A stretch of 64,000 nucleotides of DNA. It comes from Nitrososphaeraceae archaeon (GTDB lineage: Archaea; Thermoproteota; Nitrososphaeria; Nitrososphaerales; Nitrososphaeraceae). The notes under the pieces are model-generated. The model saw only the letters and a list, made by a program, of their open reading frames with translations. It had not been told where the DNA came from and made no database searches. The position numbers and the translations under genes were made by a program. The stretch covers positions 310,001 through 374,000 of the forward strand of contig JALDRC010000003.1 of the NCBI GenBank assembly GCA_031316115.1, written 5' to 3'. Each line of letters begins with the position of its first letter. Positions within the stretch are counted from its first letter, which is position 1. Positions 27,591 through 38,029 of this stretch are shown here, piece by piece.

Positions 27591-28718
27591 ATGAAATTAC
27601 CTTTTGAAAAACAAAAGCCTGACACTTACAATACTGACAAAGACGAACAAAAAGAGAAAAAAGACCAAAACAAGAATGAACAATTGCATACAAAAATAGA
27701 AAAGATAGAAATTACTGTGTATCCAAATCAAAGAGAAGATGTTGAAAAGATATTACATGAATTTGATATTCACTATATAAAAATTGCAGCAGAAACATAC
27801 GAAACAAATTGCTACCACTATACGATATTTTCACCTTCATATCTTACTTCTGAATTGATGAATAAATTGTCTAGTATGATTGATACCAAACAGAGAATAC
27901 ATGTTATCGCACAAAACAAGATAGAATCATCTATTTCAGATTATTTCATGAATCTTTTCCAATCTTATCGCAAGACAGATAATGGAAGTATTAAACATAT
28001 TGAACCTATTGAGCGAATTATTTCCAAAACAGATGATTTTCTTGCACATAAAAATGATGTATATATAATGGTTCTAATAGCCACAATAGCTTCGTTTGTG
28101 GGATTGATTCAAAATGAGGTTGCAATAATTATAGGAGGAATGTTAATCTCCCCCCTAATAGGCCCTATCTCTTCGTTTTCTCTTAACTCAGTACTGGGAA
28201 GAAGGAAACAACTAATAGATTCCATTAGATTTATTGCTAAAACCATCATTTCAGCAATACTAATCGCCTCAGCTGTTTCCTTTATCTTTTCTTTTTTCAT
28301 AACTATTGAAATGACTCCAGAAATTTCTTCAAGGGCACAAGTAAACCCACTATTCATTATTTTTGCTATATTACTCGGTATTGCAGGTGGTTTAGCATTA
28401 GTGACATCATTTGCAGAATCTATGACCGGGGTTGCAATTGCTGTTGCATTAGTTCCACCTGCTGCAGTTGTAGGCATAGGGTTGGGAACCTTTTCATTCG
28501 AAATAGCACTCTTTTCTTTTTTAAATTTACTTGCTAATCTTTTAGGGATTGTAATTGGATTTATGGTTACATTTTTGATAAAAAAGATTTCTCCTCGAAA
28601 ATATCAGGAAAAGAAAATTGCGGAAAATGTTTTAAAAAAAAATATTATTTTAATCATCGGCTTGGCATTATTAGTAGGCTTAATAGAAATATTTCTTATT
28701 TATCTCAAAATAATCTAA
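27591..28718 (+). CDS. DUF389 membrane protein (TIGR00341-like)
   Basis: 375 residues. A charged N-terminus (about 1-35, many Lys/Glu/Gln) precedes a cytoplasmic domain of about 100 residues, then six or seven membrane segments. The family core is clear: ASFVGLIQNEVAIIIGGMLI, SPLIGPI, GIAGGLALVTSF and ALVPPAAVVGIGLG. DUF389 proteins are widespread and uncharacterised, with conserved glycines and prolines suggesting transport or channel-like function. A single gene with no partner in either direction. Confidence 0.88.
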   Translation: MKLPFEKQKPDTYNTDKDEQKEKKDQNKNEQLHTKIEKIEITVYPNQREDVEKILHEFDIHYIKIAAETYETNCYHYTIFSPSYLTSELMNKLSSMIDTKQRIHVIAQNKIESSISDYFMNLFQSYRKTDNGSIKHIEPIERIISKTDDFLAHKNDVYIMVLIATIASFVGLIQNEVAIIIGGMLISPLIGPISSFSLNSVLGRRKQLIDSIRFIAKTIISAILIASAVSFIFSFFITIEMTPEISSRAQVNPLFIIFAILLGIAGGLALVTSFAESMTGVAIAVALVPPAAVVGIGLGTFSFEIALFSFLNLLANLLGIVIGFMVTFLIKKISPRKYQEKKIAENVLKKNIILIIGLALLVGLIEIFLIYLKII

Positions 28719-29329
28719 ATCAGCCAAAGTGAAAATGTATTTCTTTCCATTTTTTAACAATAAAATATTTTATATTAGATTTATACATATCACTGTGGAA
28801 GTCAAAACATATTACTGATTTATGTTGAAAAGTGTCAGGTAAGAAATGAATGTAAAAGAATTTCATCAGATCCTTTGTTTTCTTTACATTATATAATAAC
28901 ACATAGAATTAATGTTATGGATTTATTCTTCTGATTTGAATATAGAGATATAAATATTTTGGTTAATTAAATCAAATATATTTTGGAAATTATTATAAAT
29001 AGAATTTGGCAATAGATACTTGTTAGTTTTATGTATACTATAAAGAAGATATGAATTCTTTAATTGGAGAATCTTTTCAATTAAATCGATAAATAAATAT
29101 ATTTTGTTCTGAATATTAAGATTGAAGTTGAAGAAATATGCTACAGCTGCCTAGAATATTTCTTGAATTGATTTTTAATAATATTATAACATTGTATTTT
29201 ACAAATATTTTGTCTATAATTATAGACATATCAATTTAATTTTCTAGAGAACTGGTTGAAATATTTGTTTTCATTTGCTTTTTGATAGATATGAATTAGA
29301 AAATTGAATGTTGCCACTATATGAATATA
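28719..29329. other. non-coding gap between convergent genes
   Basis: AT-rich. A 60-codon minus-strand frame at 28720-28902 overlaps the DUF389 end and lacks coding character. Nothing else seen. Confidence 0.4.
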
Positions 29330-30157
29330 TCATCCATACATTGACTTTTGCTCGGGTGGTAATTGTTCTCTCTGTTCCTGAATTGCTTTCATTATTTTAT
29401 CTAATTGTTTTCTTATTATAATTCCTTGTTTTTTGAGTTGAGTTGGATCAATTTTCAAATTCTCCGTAGTTGTTAGTTTATCAAAGGACTCTATTAATAA
29501 CGCAGCACCTTCAGGATCGGCTAATCCAGTTGGTGCTGGAACAAGAATTGCAGTACATGAAATACCATAGGATAAACACGAGGATAATAATCCTCCTGCA
29601 AGCCCTCCAATATAGGCAGTATAATTATAGTTTGTAGAGTTTTCTATCGCATTCCGGTCAAGGTTACTGTTTTTTTCGAACTTACTTATTTGATTCTTAC
29701 TATATTTTCGATCTTTGTCTATTCCTTCACGATGAAGACCATCATCATGAAGTATAATGGTCTTTCTTCCCTCTTTTAACATACCATTTAGCGGAATGCT
29801 ATCTAAAACTATAACTTCTTTTACATTATTTTCTTTTGACCATCTGATTAATGTATCCATTACTATATGAATACCGTTTATTAATATTGGAGCCTCACAT
29901 ACCATCACGAAAATATTTTTCTCTTTATTAGCGTATATTCTAAAAGGATGTCTTAACTTGCCCCCAATATAGATAACACCTGGAGTAATGTAATCTGATT
30001 CAAGGCATGCAATTTGATGCATGTTCAAATAATCTATGATAAAGCTTGTACTTATAGATCCGACTAACCCAGGGCCAGGAAATCCTGCGATTAGTGTTGG
30101 TTTAAAGGATTTATATTTTTTTAATGTTCGTATTTCACTAATATAGGTTCTATTCAT
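29330..30157 (-). CDS. PAC2-family proteasome assembly chaperone with C-terminal HbYX motif
   Basis: 275 residues of the PAC2 family. The family start AGFPGPGLVGSISTSFIIDY is followed by CLESDYITPGVIYIGG, VIVLDSIPLNG and GGLAGGLLSSCLSYGI. The chain ends SMYG, that is Met-Tyr-Gly at the extreme C-terminus, matching the hydrophobic-Tyr-X motif by which archaeal PbaA/PbaB-type chaperones and activators dock into pockets of the 20S proteasome alpha ring. The preceding KIMKAIQEQREQLPPEQ is a likely helical arm. It probably assists proteasome assembly or caps the 20S. The gene stands alone. Confidence 0.88.
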   Translation of the reverse strand: MNRTYISEIRTLKKYKSFKPTLIAGFPGPGLVGSISTSFIIDYLNMHQIACLESDYITPGVIYIGGKLRHPFRIYANKEKNIFVMVCEAPILINGIHIVMDTLIRWSKENNVKEVIVLDSIPLNGMLKEGRKTIILHDDGLHREGIDKDRKYSKNQISKFEKNSNLDRNAIENSTNYNYTAYIGGLAGGLLSSCLSYGISCTAILVPAPTGLADPEGAALLIESFDKLTTTENLKIDPTQLKKQGIIIRKQLDKIMKAIQEQREQLPPEQKSMYG

Positions 30158-30525
30158 ATTATCTTATTCTCCCTAATTATCAATATCATTACCGGTCAAG
30201 ACTTATATTTTTAATTATATTAAATTTTTTATATTTCATTAATATTATCCTCCAAAACAGCACAAAGTTATAATTATGATTCATAACAAATAGGTACATT
30301 TTATCATATGGGCAAAATTTTCTGAAACAGTATTTATTTTCTTTTTATTAATCAATACGAATTTTCTTGTTAGCCAGCTCTGCTAAGACAAGATAATATT
30401 CATCTTTAAACAAAACTTATTCTTATTATTTGCTTTAGTATATTTATACATAAAACAAAAAATCGCATACATTTCTGTAAATGAAATTGGTTACACTCTT
30501 ATTTTTCATACATGGATATTAGTCA
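30158..30525. other. non-coding gap
   Basis: PAC2 promoter region (right side of the gene) and then AT-rich sequence up to the IS6-like remnant. Nothing recognisable. Confidence 0.35.
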
Positions 30526-31040
30526 TCAAAAATCTCTATTTTGCGTCTCAAATAGTAGTAAACTCTTTCCATCAAACTTTTCTCTGGAATAATGGATATA
30601 GTATTTTAATCCAATTATGTTACAGGTTTTATCATACCACTTTCCTCCGTCTGTATATATAGCATGATTTCCATGCCTCGATAAAAGAGATCTGGTAAAT
30701 TTTTTAGCGATAATCATGTTTCCACGTTAGGAGATATAGATTCCAAGCATGATACTGTGGATTGGCTCAATAGAGAACGATAACTAAAAATGCTAATTTC
30801 ATATCCAAATAATTGTTTTATCTATAATAAAATCATTTACTATTTTCCTTTTGTAGATCTGTCACGAACCAAACCTTTGTATCCAGTTTCTAACAAAAAC
30901 ACAACTTCTCATACCTTAATAGTACTATTAACTTTGTTATTTCTTAAACTTAGACCAAAAATGTAGAGATGAAGAGATACAGTGCAACATAGGTAGAAGT
31001 TCTATTCCTTTAAATTTAATTTTCATATGATAAATAGAAT
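30526..31040 (-). pseudogene. IS6/IS240-like transposase remnant
   Basis: The frame at 30526-30717 reads IAKKFTRSLLSRHGNHAIYT and DGGKWYDKTCNIIGLKYYIH, matching the DDE core of the intact copy at 42015-42674 (AEKFIRSLVSRYGKHTIYTD). The homology continues rightward at DNA level to about 31040 (compare 42380-42700), with stops and frameshifts. The C-terminal part is also corrupted. Clearly a dead copy. Confidence 0.8.
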
Positions 31041-31500
31041 ATTCTTAGCTATAGATTTCGCGGCGTAAATTAAGAGTATTTTATTCACTTAATGTTTATC
31101 AAATATCTTATTTTATCCTCTGTTGAATGAAATATTTATTAGAAACTACAGTATTACTGCATAAACTCAAAATTCTTTTTAACAAATAGAAGAGTACAAT
31201 ATGGAATGTAAAAGATAGATGTTAGATTACTATAATTCTACTCCTATTACTCTATTCGATAGACATATTTTAGATCATACTATCGATTTAGTCTATTACT
31301 TTATATCTTATGGTTTCATTCTATTTATTCACCGAGAGACTTGATTGAGTATGAACTATAATTACTTGAGATATAAAAATAATATCAAATTAGCTAAATA
31401 GATTCCAATGACTTGAATCTCCAATGCTTTGAGAACGAGTTGTTTAATTACTGTTATCTCATTTAAAAAATAAACATAAAAAATAGGAAGTTATTGGAAT
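31041..31500. other. non-coding gap
   Basis: AT-rich; possibly the outer end of the IS6-like remnant at the left. No gene seen. Confidence 0.35.
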
Positions 31501-31614
31501 TCAGTTGTTCACTGGTTCTTTTTCTGTTGGTTTTTGATGGTCGTCAACATTACCAGAGTTTTCTTCTTTCTCTTTACTTTTTTTCTTCTTTTTAAATATA
31601 GAAAATAGGCCCAT
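31501..31614 (-). CDS. very small basic protein (37 aa)
   Basis: ATG at 31612-31614 opens a 37-codon frame: MGLFSIFKKKKKSKEKEENS, then GNVDDHQKPTEKEPVNN and TGA. A short hydrophobic/aromatic N-terminus followed by a lysine run and a disordered acidic tail is a pattern I have seen in small archaeal proteins. Neighbouring DNA is non-coding, so this codon structure stands out. Could be a membrane- or nucleic-acid-binding peptide; function unknown. Confidence 0.45.
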   Translation of the reverse strand: MGLFSIFKKKKKSKEKEENSGNVDDHQKPTEKEPVNN

Positions 31615-32099
31615 AATAGTATATTACATGCACATACAAATAAAGACATCTAATAAATCAGAATCTAAAAGACAAAATACAGAATTTTCTAGAGGAAAAT
31701 TTAGTAATTTAATGAATAAGAATTATTGTATAGCTCTTTAATTTTGGTGGATTTAAATTATATAATTTTATTAAATAATACAAAAAAGGGATACAACTTT
31801 AATAAAAAAAATTAAAGTCAAAACAAAAAAAATAATAAATTTTAATTAAATGCGAATCTACCAAATTCATATTGAACGGAGAATATAACATAAAATATTC
31901 AATATTCCGTTAAACATTTACTGACTCCATTAAATATCTCAATCTAAAAATAGCATTATTAAAAATATAAGTGGGTTGATAGAGATTTTATAGTGCTTTT
32001 AATTTAATATTATTGTTCCTCCCTTTTTGAATACAATTGTGTTTCTGATTTGCATGATGTAATTAATTTAGTTTTAGTCAAATGTATACATGTTATAGA
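31615..32099. other. non-coding gap
   Basis: The region upstream of the 37-residue ORF, rich in A/T runs. No gene or fold recognised. Confidence 0.35.
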
Positions 32100-32320
32100 T
32101 TGCAAGAGTTATTTCTCATTATTTTATTAAAGGGATAGTAATCATCGATACTTCATTTGTTCCTTGAATCATTGCATAGCTCCTTGATTAGGATTTTTAT
32201 CGAGATGAATGTAATCTAGTGTTGAATGTAAAAATTTCTCTTCCTGTTGATAACCAGTACCTCCAGAAATATATACAGTAGGTTTTCCAGAATTATATGA
32301 GAAAGCTAATAAAATTTTTT
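32100..32320 (-). pseudogene. second IS6/IS240-like transposase fragment
   Basis: The minus strand reads KPTVYISGGTGYQQEEKFLH and later LDKNPNQGAMQ, a stop, then FKEQMKY. A shifted frame gives SIDDYYP. These align with the YTDGGTWY, ERxxQxxKxR and ESFDDYY segments of the intact copy at 42015. Too short and broken to function. It lies just left of the IS5/IS4-like element. Confidence 0.55.
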
Positions 32321-32492
32321 ATAAAATTTTTGTTCCAACCTTTTCCTTCTTCATATAGGAGTGTTCCTAGTACATACTTATGGATATATTGAATATAGAC
32401 CTAAAATAAAAAATAATAGTCTCAACCTGAAATATAGTTTAAAGTACGAGGAAGGATTATAAATTCTGTTTCTATTGTCAATTTGTAATTAA

Positions 32493-33667
32493 TTGAGGAT
32501 GGGTCATAATTTATTTAACAAATATAGTAATATTTGCATTATAGTATCATCAAGTTTTACGTTCCTAGCATGTATTTGATTGCCATAGGATTATCTCTAT
32601 AGGTCTTACAGTTGTAGTATACAAGTATTTGGTATAGTAAAACTGATAGTAACACTGTTGCATAACTCTTAGAATATCCTCTGACAGGTAATGGATCTAT
32701 CCTGAATGCATTTTTGATATGTCCTATCAACGGTTCAATTGATATTCCTCTCAAAGAATAAATAACCTGTCCAATATTGGATTCATAGAATTCTATCAGT
32801 TTTATCCTTTCCTCTGGTGTATTTTTATATCTTTGTATAGGACACACCAATTGAAATCCCATATCTGTACTTAGATCATACAGTTCATGATCATCATATC
32901 CAGGATCTGCAGACATGTATGATATTCTTCTAATAATTGTAAATGGAAGACTTGCTGTCAATATACTGTACATCTGGTTATCAGGTATCTTAGCAGTTGT
33001 AAAATCCGCTGCCAATGGTACTACAATGGAACCAATAGTACTTGATATCAAATGCAGTTTCTATCCAAATATCCATCCCTTTGTATGACTGAATCCCCAT
33101 CTTGCATCAGTATCAATACCAGAACGTGGTACTACTCCTTGTTCCATAGAGGATTTATGCCAGACATAACCTTTGGCTTTCATAAGAGTACTATCTGTTG
33201 AAAGAACAGATGGATCAATTATTTTATCATGAACAAAAAGTTCACCCATTATACTAATTCTGTTTTTAATATCTCTAGATATCGTAGCAAGACGTCTATC
33301 AAATGTTCTTTTGTTTGGTATTCTTGATAATCCACATCTTTTCATTACCTTTTTGTTATACCATAGATCCATTGCAAGATATTCATGTAATGCTCTGTTA
33401 GAATCTAGTCGGAACCATATACGTACTATAAAGCATCTCAGAATAACAGTAGGAGAATACACATATGGTCTTCCAGGCCGTGGTTTATTCTTATTATTAT
33501 GTGGCCATCTAATCAAACCAATCAAATACAAAATGCTAATTAGAATGGATGTAGATCTATTTTGTACCGCTAGTTTGTTGGTTTGTATATTGTTTCACTA
33601 AAACATCGTACACTAATAAACTAGCTTTATTCGTTATGAAAATAGAATAATTATGACCCAGCCTCAA
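32493..33667 (-). mobile_element. IS5/IS4-like insertion sequence with 19-base terminal repeats
   Basis: The left end TTGAGGATGGGTCATAATT (32493-32511) and the reverse complement of the right end (33649-33667, TTGAGGCTGGGTCATAATT) match at 18 of 19 bases. They enclose one transposase frame (32557-33531) broken by a single stop. Total about 1.18 kb. Nearly identical ends suggest a fairly recent insertion. No convincing target duplication was seen. Confidence 0.85.
32557..33531 (-). pseudogene. DDE transposase (IS5/IS4-like) with one nonsense codon
   Basis: Two frames in the same phase are separated only by TAG at 33061-33063, between KGWIFG and KLHLISSTIG, where GYKLH would be expected (Tyr to stop). 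The upstream half has the DNA-binding region and the first Asp (VLSTDSTLMKAKGYVW). The downstream half has the second Asp (SYMSADPGYDDHELY) and the Glu (RGISIEPLIGHIK). All catalytic residues survive. The start codon is unclear; TTG at 33531 is the most downstream choice, and the frame is open to about 33596. Confidence 0.85.
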
Positions 33668-33935
33668 ATAATTCAAATCTTTAGTTGAATATAATCCCGA
33701 AGATCATATACCTTTTTTTGGTTACTACGTAGTTTAAACTCCTTAAATCTATTCTATTCTGATATCAGATTCAAATACTATAAAAAGAATACAATACAAG
33801 AGTAAAGATGTTCTATTTCTTCCAAGTCGTATCAATATATATTGTTAGAAAACAACATTTACATCTTCAGCTCTTCTGGTTAATCACCAACACTTTGTTC
33901 TATGTTAGACATATAAAGAAAGCTCAATATAGATC

Positions 33936-34568
33936 TTAATTTAATAGATTAAAATTTATTTTTTTGAATTTTTCGATATCATATTTATTATAAAATAGAT
34001 ATACATTTGTTTTAAGATTATGTTTAAACTTTGCAGAACATGCAAGATCAATAAATTTGCCAAATCTAATATTTTTCATATTTTTGTAAACATCGCTACT
34101 ACATAGTATATAACCTCCTTTAGCATAATCTACAATTCTATGAGCTAGTATAACATCAGATCCCCAGTAAGCTATTTGTCCATCTATTTGTTTTACTGGT
34201 TTACTAATACCACATGAAATGCCGGTATTTACTATAATTGTTTTTGAGTCAATTTCATCTTCGCTATAATTTTTGTTATTTCTTATCTTTGTGTTATGTT
34301 GTGTTAAGTATTTTTGAAGAACTAGAGAAAATTTTAATGCATCTTCTCCTTTATTGAAAATAATGAAATACCCATCTCCTGTTGAATTTATGTATAGTAT
34401 TTTATTTATCCCCAATATTTCTGAGTTTGACTTTAAAATTTTATCTACACAAAGTCTCAATTTTTCTAATTTCTCAATTTGAATATCCAATGGAACATTC
34501 TCAGAAGAAGAATCTTCTAGATCAAGAACAAGATAATAGTAATAATATAATTTTTTTTTAGATATCAT
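33936..34568 (-). CDS. class III cyclase-like domain protein, minimal
   Basis: 210 residues consisting of little more than a cyclase homology domain. Metal Asp candidates are Asp16/Asp19 (LVLDLEDSS) and Asp65 (NSTGDGYFIIF). Further blocks are VNTGISCGISK and GSDVILAHRIVDYAKGGYIL, with the conserved Arg and a Cys-containing strand. The unusual YYYYY start (residues 8-12) and short N-terminus set it apart from the other two cyclase-domain proteins here. It could be an enzyme or a catalytically weak regulator. Single gene, no partner. Confidence 0.7.
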   Translation of the reverse strand: MISKKKLYYYYYLVLDLEDSSSENVPLDIQIEKLEKLRLCVDKILKSNSEILGINKILYINSTGDGYFIIFNKGEDALKFSLVLQKYLTQHNTKIRNNKNYSEDEIDSKTIIVNTGISCGISKPVKQIDGQIAYWGSDVILAHRIVDYAKGGYILCSSDVYKNMKNIRFGKFIDLACSAKFKHNLKTNVYLFYNKYDIEKFKKINFNLLN

Positions 34569-34889
34569 TGAATGTAGTTTTAATATAAGACTATATTTTT
34601 CTTATTATTAAGCAAATAAATGCTTGAAATGAAAATATAGTTAACATATGCGAGTTCAAGCAATTTAGTTTTTATGCAATTTAGCATTTTAAGATTAACC
34701 TTTCCTCTTTTCCTGAGCTTATTTTACAATATATCAATGTAGGTTTAATTGGCCAATTGCAAATTTAATATGGTATAATATCAATATTACTTTTTTATTG
34801 AAAGTTTTATTAAATACTTGTAATGTTTGTATGTACCTGGTTATTATTTGCTTATGATTATTTTACCAAATTCTTGAGTTTATCGATAA
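34569..34889. other. non-coding gap
   Basis: Promoter side of the cyclase-like gene and the tail of the alcohol dehydrogenase gene. No other element seen. Confidence 0.35.
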
Positions 34890-35936
34890 CTAGCATTTGA
34901 GGGAACTTAAATCGATTACAAATCTATAGCGAACATCACTATTTATTATACGTTCATAGGCCTCGTTGATTTTTTGAATTGAAATGAGTTCAACATCGCA
35001 TTCTATCTTATGTTTACTACAAAAATCAAGCATTTGTTGTGTTTCCAAAATACCACCAATTAAGGAACCTGTGAGATTTCTTCTAGCACTTATCAATGTA
35101 TAAGGACTAATGTGAGAGTCTTTTTCTGGAATTCCTACGATAACCATCGTTCCATCAAGTTTTAGAAGATTCAGATATTCATTTAAATCAACATTAGCTG
35201 AAATTGTGTTTATCATAATATCGAAATATCCTTCTAGTTTTTCAAAAGTTTTGGGATCCGATGATGAATAAAAATAATCAGCACCCATCTTCATTGAATC
35301 TTTTTGTTTTTTATGGGAATGGCTTAATACTGACACCTCTGCACCAAGTGCGTGTGCTATTTTAACACCAATATGACCTAAGCCACCAAGACCTATAATC
35401 CCTATTTTTTTTCCTGGGCCGGCGTTCCATTTCATAAGAGGAGAGTAGAGAGTTATTCCAGCACAAAGAAGAGGAGCAGCATTTTCTGGTTTAAGATTTT
35501 CTGGCATATGAAGAACATAGTTTTCGTCAACTATGATTTTATTGGAATATCCTCCTTGAGTAATGGTTTTCCCATCTTTTTCTATCCCATTATATGTAGT
35601 AAGAAGTGAACTACAATATTGCTCAAGTCCTTTCTTGCAGGTATCACAATTACGACATGAGTCGACAAAACATCCTACTCCTACTTGATTACCAACTTTG
35701 AATTGTGTAACTTTCGAACCTACTTTTGAAACAACACCGACTATTTCATGACCCGGAACCATTGGATAATTCGAGCGTCCCCACTCATTTTTCACTTGAT
35801 GAATATCTGTATGACAAATTCCACAATAATTAATATCGATCATTACATCATAATCAAGTAAATTCCTCCTTTCAAAAGAAAAAGGAGATAGAGGAGAAGA
35901 AGCATTATGAGCCGCATAACCTTTAACTTCAATCAT
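34890..35936 (-). CDS. zinc-dependent alcohol dehydrogenase / aldehyde reductase (CAD-YahK type)
   Basis: 348 residues from ATG 35936 (a TTG six codons earlier is weaker). Catalytic-zinc ligands are present: Cys in NYCGICHTDIH, His-Glu in PGHEIVG and a Cys in LLCAGITLYSPL. The structural-zinc cluster has the standard CxxCxxCx7C spacing (CRNCDTCKKGLEQYC). The Rossmann dinucleotide site is GIIGLGGLGHIGVK, and the following SHSHKKQ suggests NADP(H). This group (cinnamyl-alcohol dehydrogenase-like, YahK) reduces aldehydes, probably detoxifying them. Intact, with no operon partners. Confidence 0.92.
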   Translation of the reverse strand: MIEVKGYAAHNASSPLSPFSFERRNLLDYDVMIDINYCGICHTDIHQVKNEWGRSNYPMVPGHEIVGVVSKVGSKVTQFKVGNQVGVGCFVDSCRNCDTCKKGLEQYCSSLLTTYNGIEKDGKTITQGGYSNKIIVDENYVLHMPENLKPENAAPLLCAGITLYSPLMKWNAGPGKKIGIIGLGGLGHIGVKIAHALGAEVSVLSHSHKKQKDSMKMGADYFYSSSDPKTFEKLEGYFDIMINTISANVDLNEYLNLLKLDGTMVIVGIPEKDSHISPYTLISARRNLTGSLIGGILETQQMLDFCSKHKIECDVELISIQKINEAYERIINSDVRYRFVIDLSSLKC

Positions 35937-36185
35937 AAATCCTAAGGTTATCAAAAAGGTAGTTATGAACTTAACGCATTTTTTATTGTAGCCGACTTCA
36001 TGAAAATCTTAAATTTATTTGAAATTTATCGAATTGTTTATAATTATTACATTCAAATCTAAATTTTGATTTGGATTTTTATTATCTATTGGCAATAATT
36101 TCGTTCGTAGTTTTTCCTCCTATAACCTTTAATTTTTCAGGTATAGTAAAAATTAAAATATTGCATTATTGGTGATAGACATATC

Positions 36186-36740
36186 TCATTGTGAAGTTAT
36201 TTGAAAATTGTTTAGAATATTTTTATATGCATCCAAATATTTTGTCAACTCATCTAACGTGGATGTAAACGAAAGTTTATACAATTTACTTCCTTCTTTA
36301 ATATAGACATCATATTTTAGTATATCCTCTGCTGGTCCACCTATCGAGGTCAATTTTGAAAGGTAAATGTGTTGAAATGCATCTTTATCATCCACTGTTG
36401 TTTGATTTATCTCTACTAGGCGATAATCGTTAGATACACTTTTCGTTTCGTTTTGTTCTTTAGTAAAGTTTTCCAGGGAGGGAACTCCTGGACCAATAGT
36501 CGAAACATCAATTGATATTTCAGGAAGTCTAATACATGGTAAAGTGGTACATTCAGTTATAGATTTAGTATATAAGTTAGATCCTTCTGCATTCCACTCT
36601 GCAGGGTATTGAAATTTTACTCCTAAACTATTGTCTTCAAAAGTTGAAGTTTCTGATTGTGAAAAAACATGATCCGTGTCAGAGCTCAGTGAGATAAATA
36701 AAATAGCAATAATAGCTATGAGATAATTCTTTTGCAACAT
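36186..36740 (-). CDS. exported PsbP-like protein
   Basis: 184 residues from ATG 36740 (a longer start at 36803 is possible). MLQKNYLIAIIAILFISLSS is a signal peptide. The mature part opens with EDNSLGVKFQYPAEW, typical of PsbP/DUF1795-like domains, and contains a Cys pair (ECTTLPC). Asn-rich glycosylation-type sites (NFTKE, NQTT) fit a surface-exposed archaeal protein. Function unknown. It stands alone between the dehydrogenase and a long gene-poor gap. Confidence 0.7.
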   Translation of the reverse strand: MLQKNYLIAIIAILFISLSSDTDHVFSQSETSTFEDNSLGVKFQYPAEWNAEGSNLYTKSITECTTLPCIRLPEISIDVSTIGPGVPSLENFTKEQNETKSVSNDYRLVEINQTTVDDKDAFQHIYLSKLTSIGGPAEDILKYDVYIKEGSKLYKLSFTSTLDELTKYLDAYKNILNNFQITSQ

Positions 36741-36803
36741 ACATAGTAATTCAAAGTGTTTATTATTAATTTTGTTAATTTTTAATCCTTTAAATTTATT
36801 CAC

Positions 36804-37741
36804 AAATTAAAATTGTAAATTATTCCATTCTATTAACTTTTGTATGAATATAAACTATCTAAAAATAATGAATATTGAAAAAAATATATAAAATATAAGT
36901 TTCGTATTATTAAAATACGCTGTGACTCTTATTTATCAATTTTATTGCAAATAACAATAAATATCATGTAATAAATTTAAATAGTAGTTACTCTCTTTTG
37001 AGGAGAAATTAATCTTCTAGCACATATATTTTATAACTTACAATAAAAAGTAAATCCTAGTCGGAATAAAAAAGGTTTTAAGATTTATTTCACTTGTAAA
37101 AATCCAATAAGCTGTTAGATTGCATAATAGAATAAAATTAGCTACATAACAAATTTCTTACCTCTGGTTTTTGTGATATTGTTTGTTTGGCGCAACTTGC
37201 CTAATTCTACAATTTGGTTGAAAAATCAATGCATATCCTAAATCTAATTGCTATATTCATTAATCCACATGATCGTCTTTATGAATAATTTTTAATAATA
37301 GAAATTTTTGATATACTGGTTTCCTATATGTTTAAAAATAAATGCGTTTTTACAATGTAAATTGGATATGCAACTTATATACTAGGGATAATATTAATGG
37401 GGTCGTATATGCTAATAGCAATTAATCTTGGAAATTGCTCCAAAAAAGATACTTATCCATAGAAAACCAACTAAATCTTAGTCAGGAACTAGGATCGTTT
37501 ATAACCTAAATAGTAATAAAGTTAGCTACGTTAACAAAAAGCGTCCAATAGTGTATATACAAAAGAAAGAATGTATATTTATTTTATAGAATAATTGATG
37601 CAACAAAAATTCGACTTATGACTTGATAAATATAAAATTAGATGTTTTATACTCAAAAATTCCCTTCTACAGGTCTATATTATAGAAATGTTGACTTTAA
37701 TGTTTTAGAATTAAACAATAACAAATATGTTAAATAATATC
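36804..37741. other. gene-poor gap
   Basis: About 940 bases without a convincing frame. AT-rich; no repeats or RNA folds recognised. Confidence 0.35.
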
Positions 37742-37928
37742 GAAAAGATCGACGCAAACTTTATGAGGCATTTGGGCAAATAGCGATTGGTATAATGGAG
37801 TACTTTTCTAACCATAAGGGGATATGTATTTCTATTACGCCCTGGTTGGCGAATGTTTGTTGGCTAGACATCCATTCATGAAAGTTGATATTGAAAGATT
37901 GATTAAATTTTTAGATAGAATAAGATAA
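37742..37928 (+). pseudogene. decayed gene fragment
   Basis: One plus-strand frame reads KDRRKLYEAFGQIAIGIMEY, then FSNHKG. After a frame change near 37820 it continues MYFYYALVGECLLARHPFMK and VDIERLIKFLDRIR to a TAA. Together this is about 55 protein-like residues with no start codon and a frameshift. The family is not recognised. Confidence 0.4.
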
Positions 37929-38029
37929 TTTAAAAAATTAAATTTTGACTACTATCAAAATATAAAATATTAAATTCATTTAAATTTAGTACATTACAAT
38001 TTATATGTTTTTCTTGATACTAACATTAT

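Noticed and set aside
28720-28902. 60-codon minus-strand ORF after DUF389
   Set aside because: Begins in AT-rich DNA, no motif, and abuts the convergent gene end.
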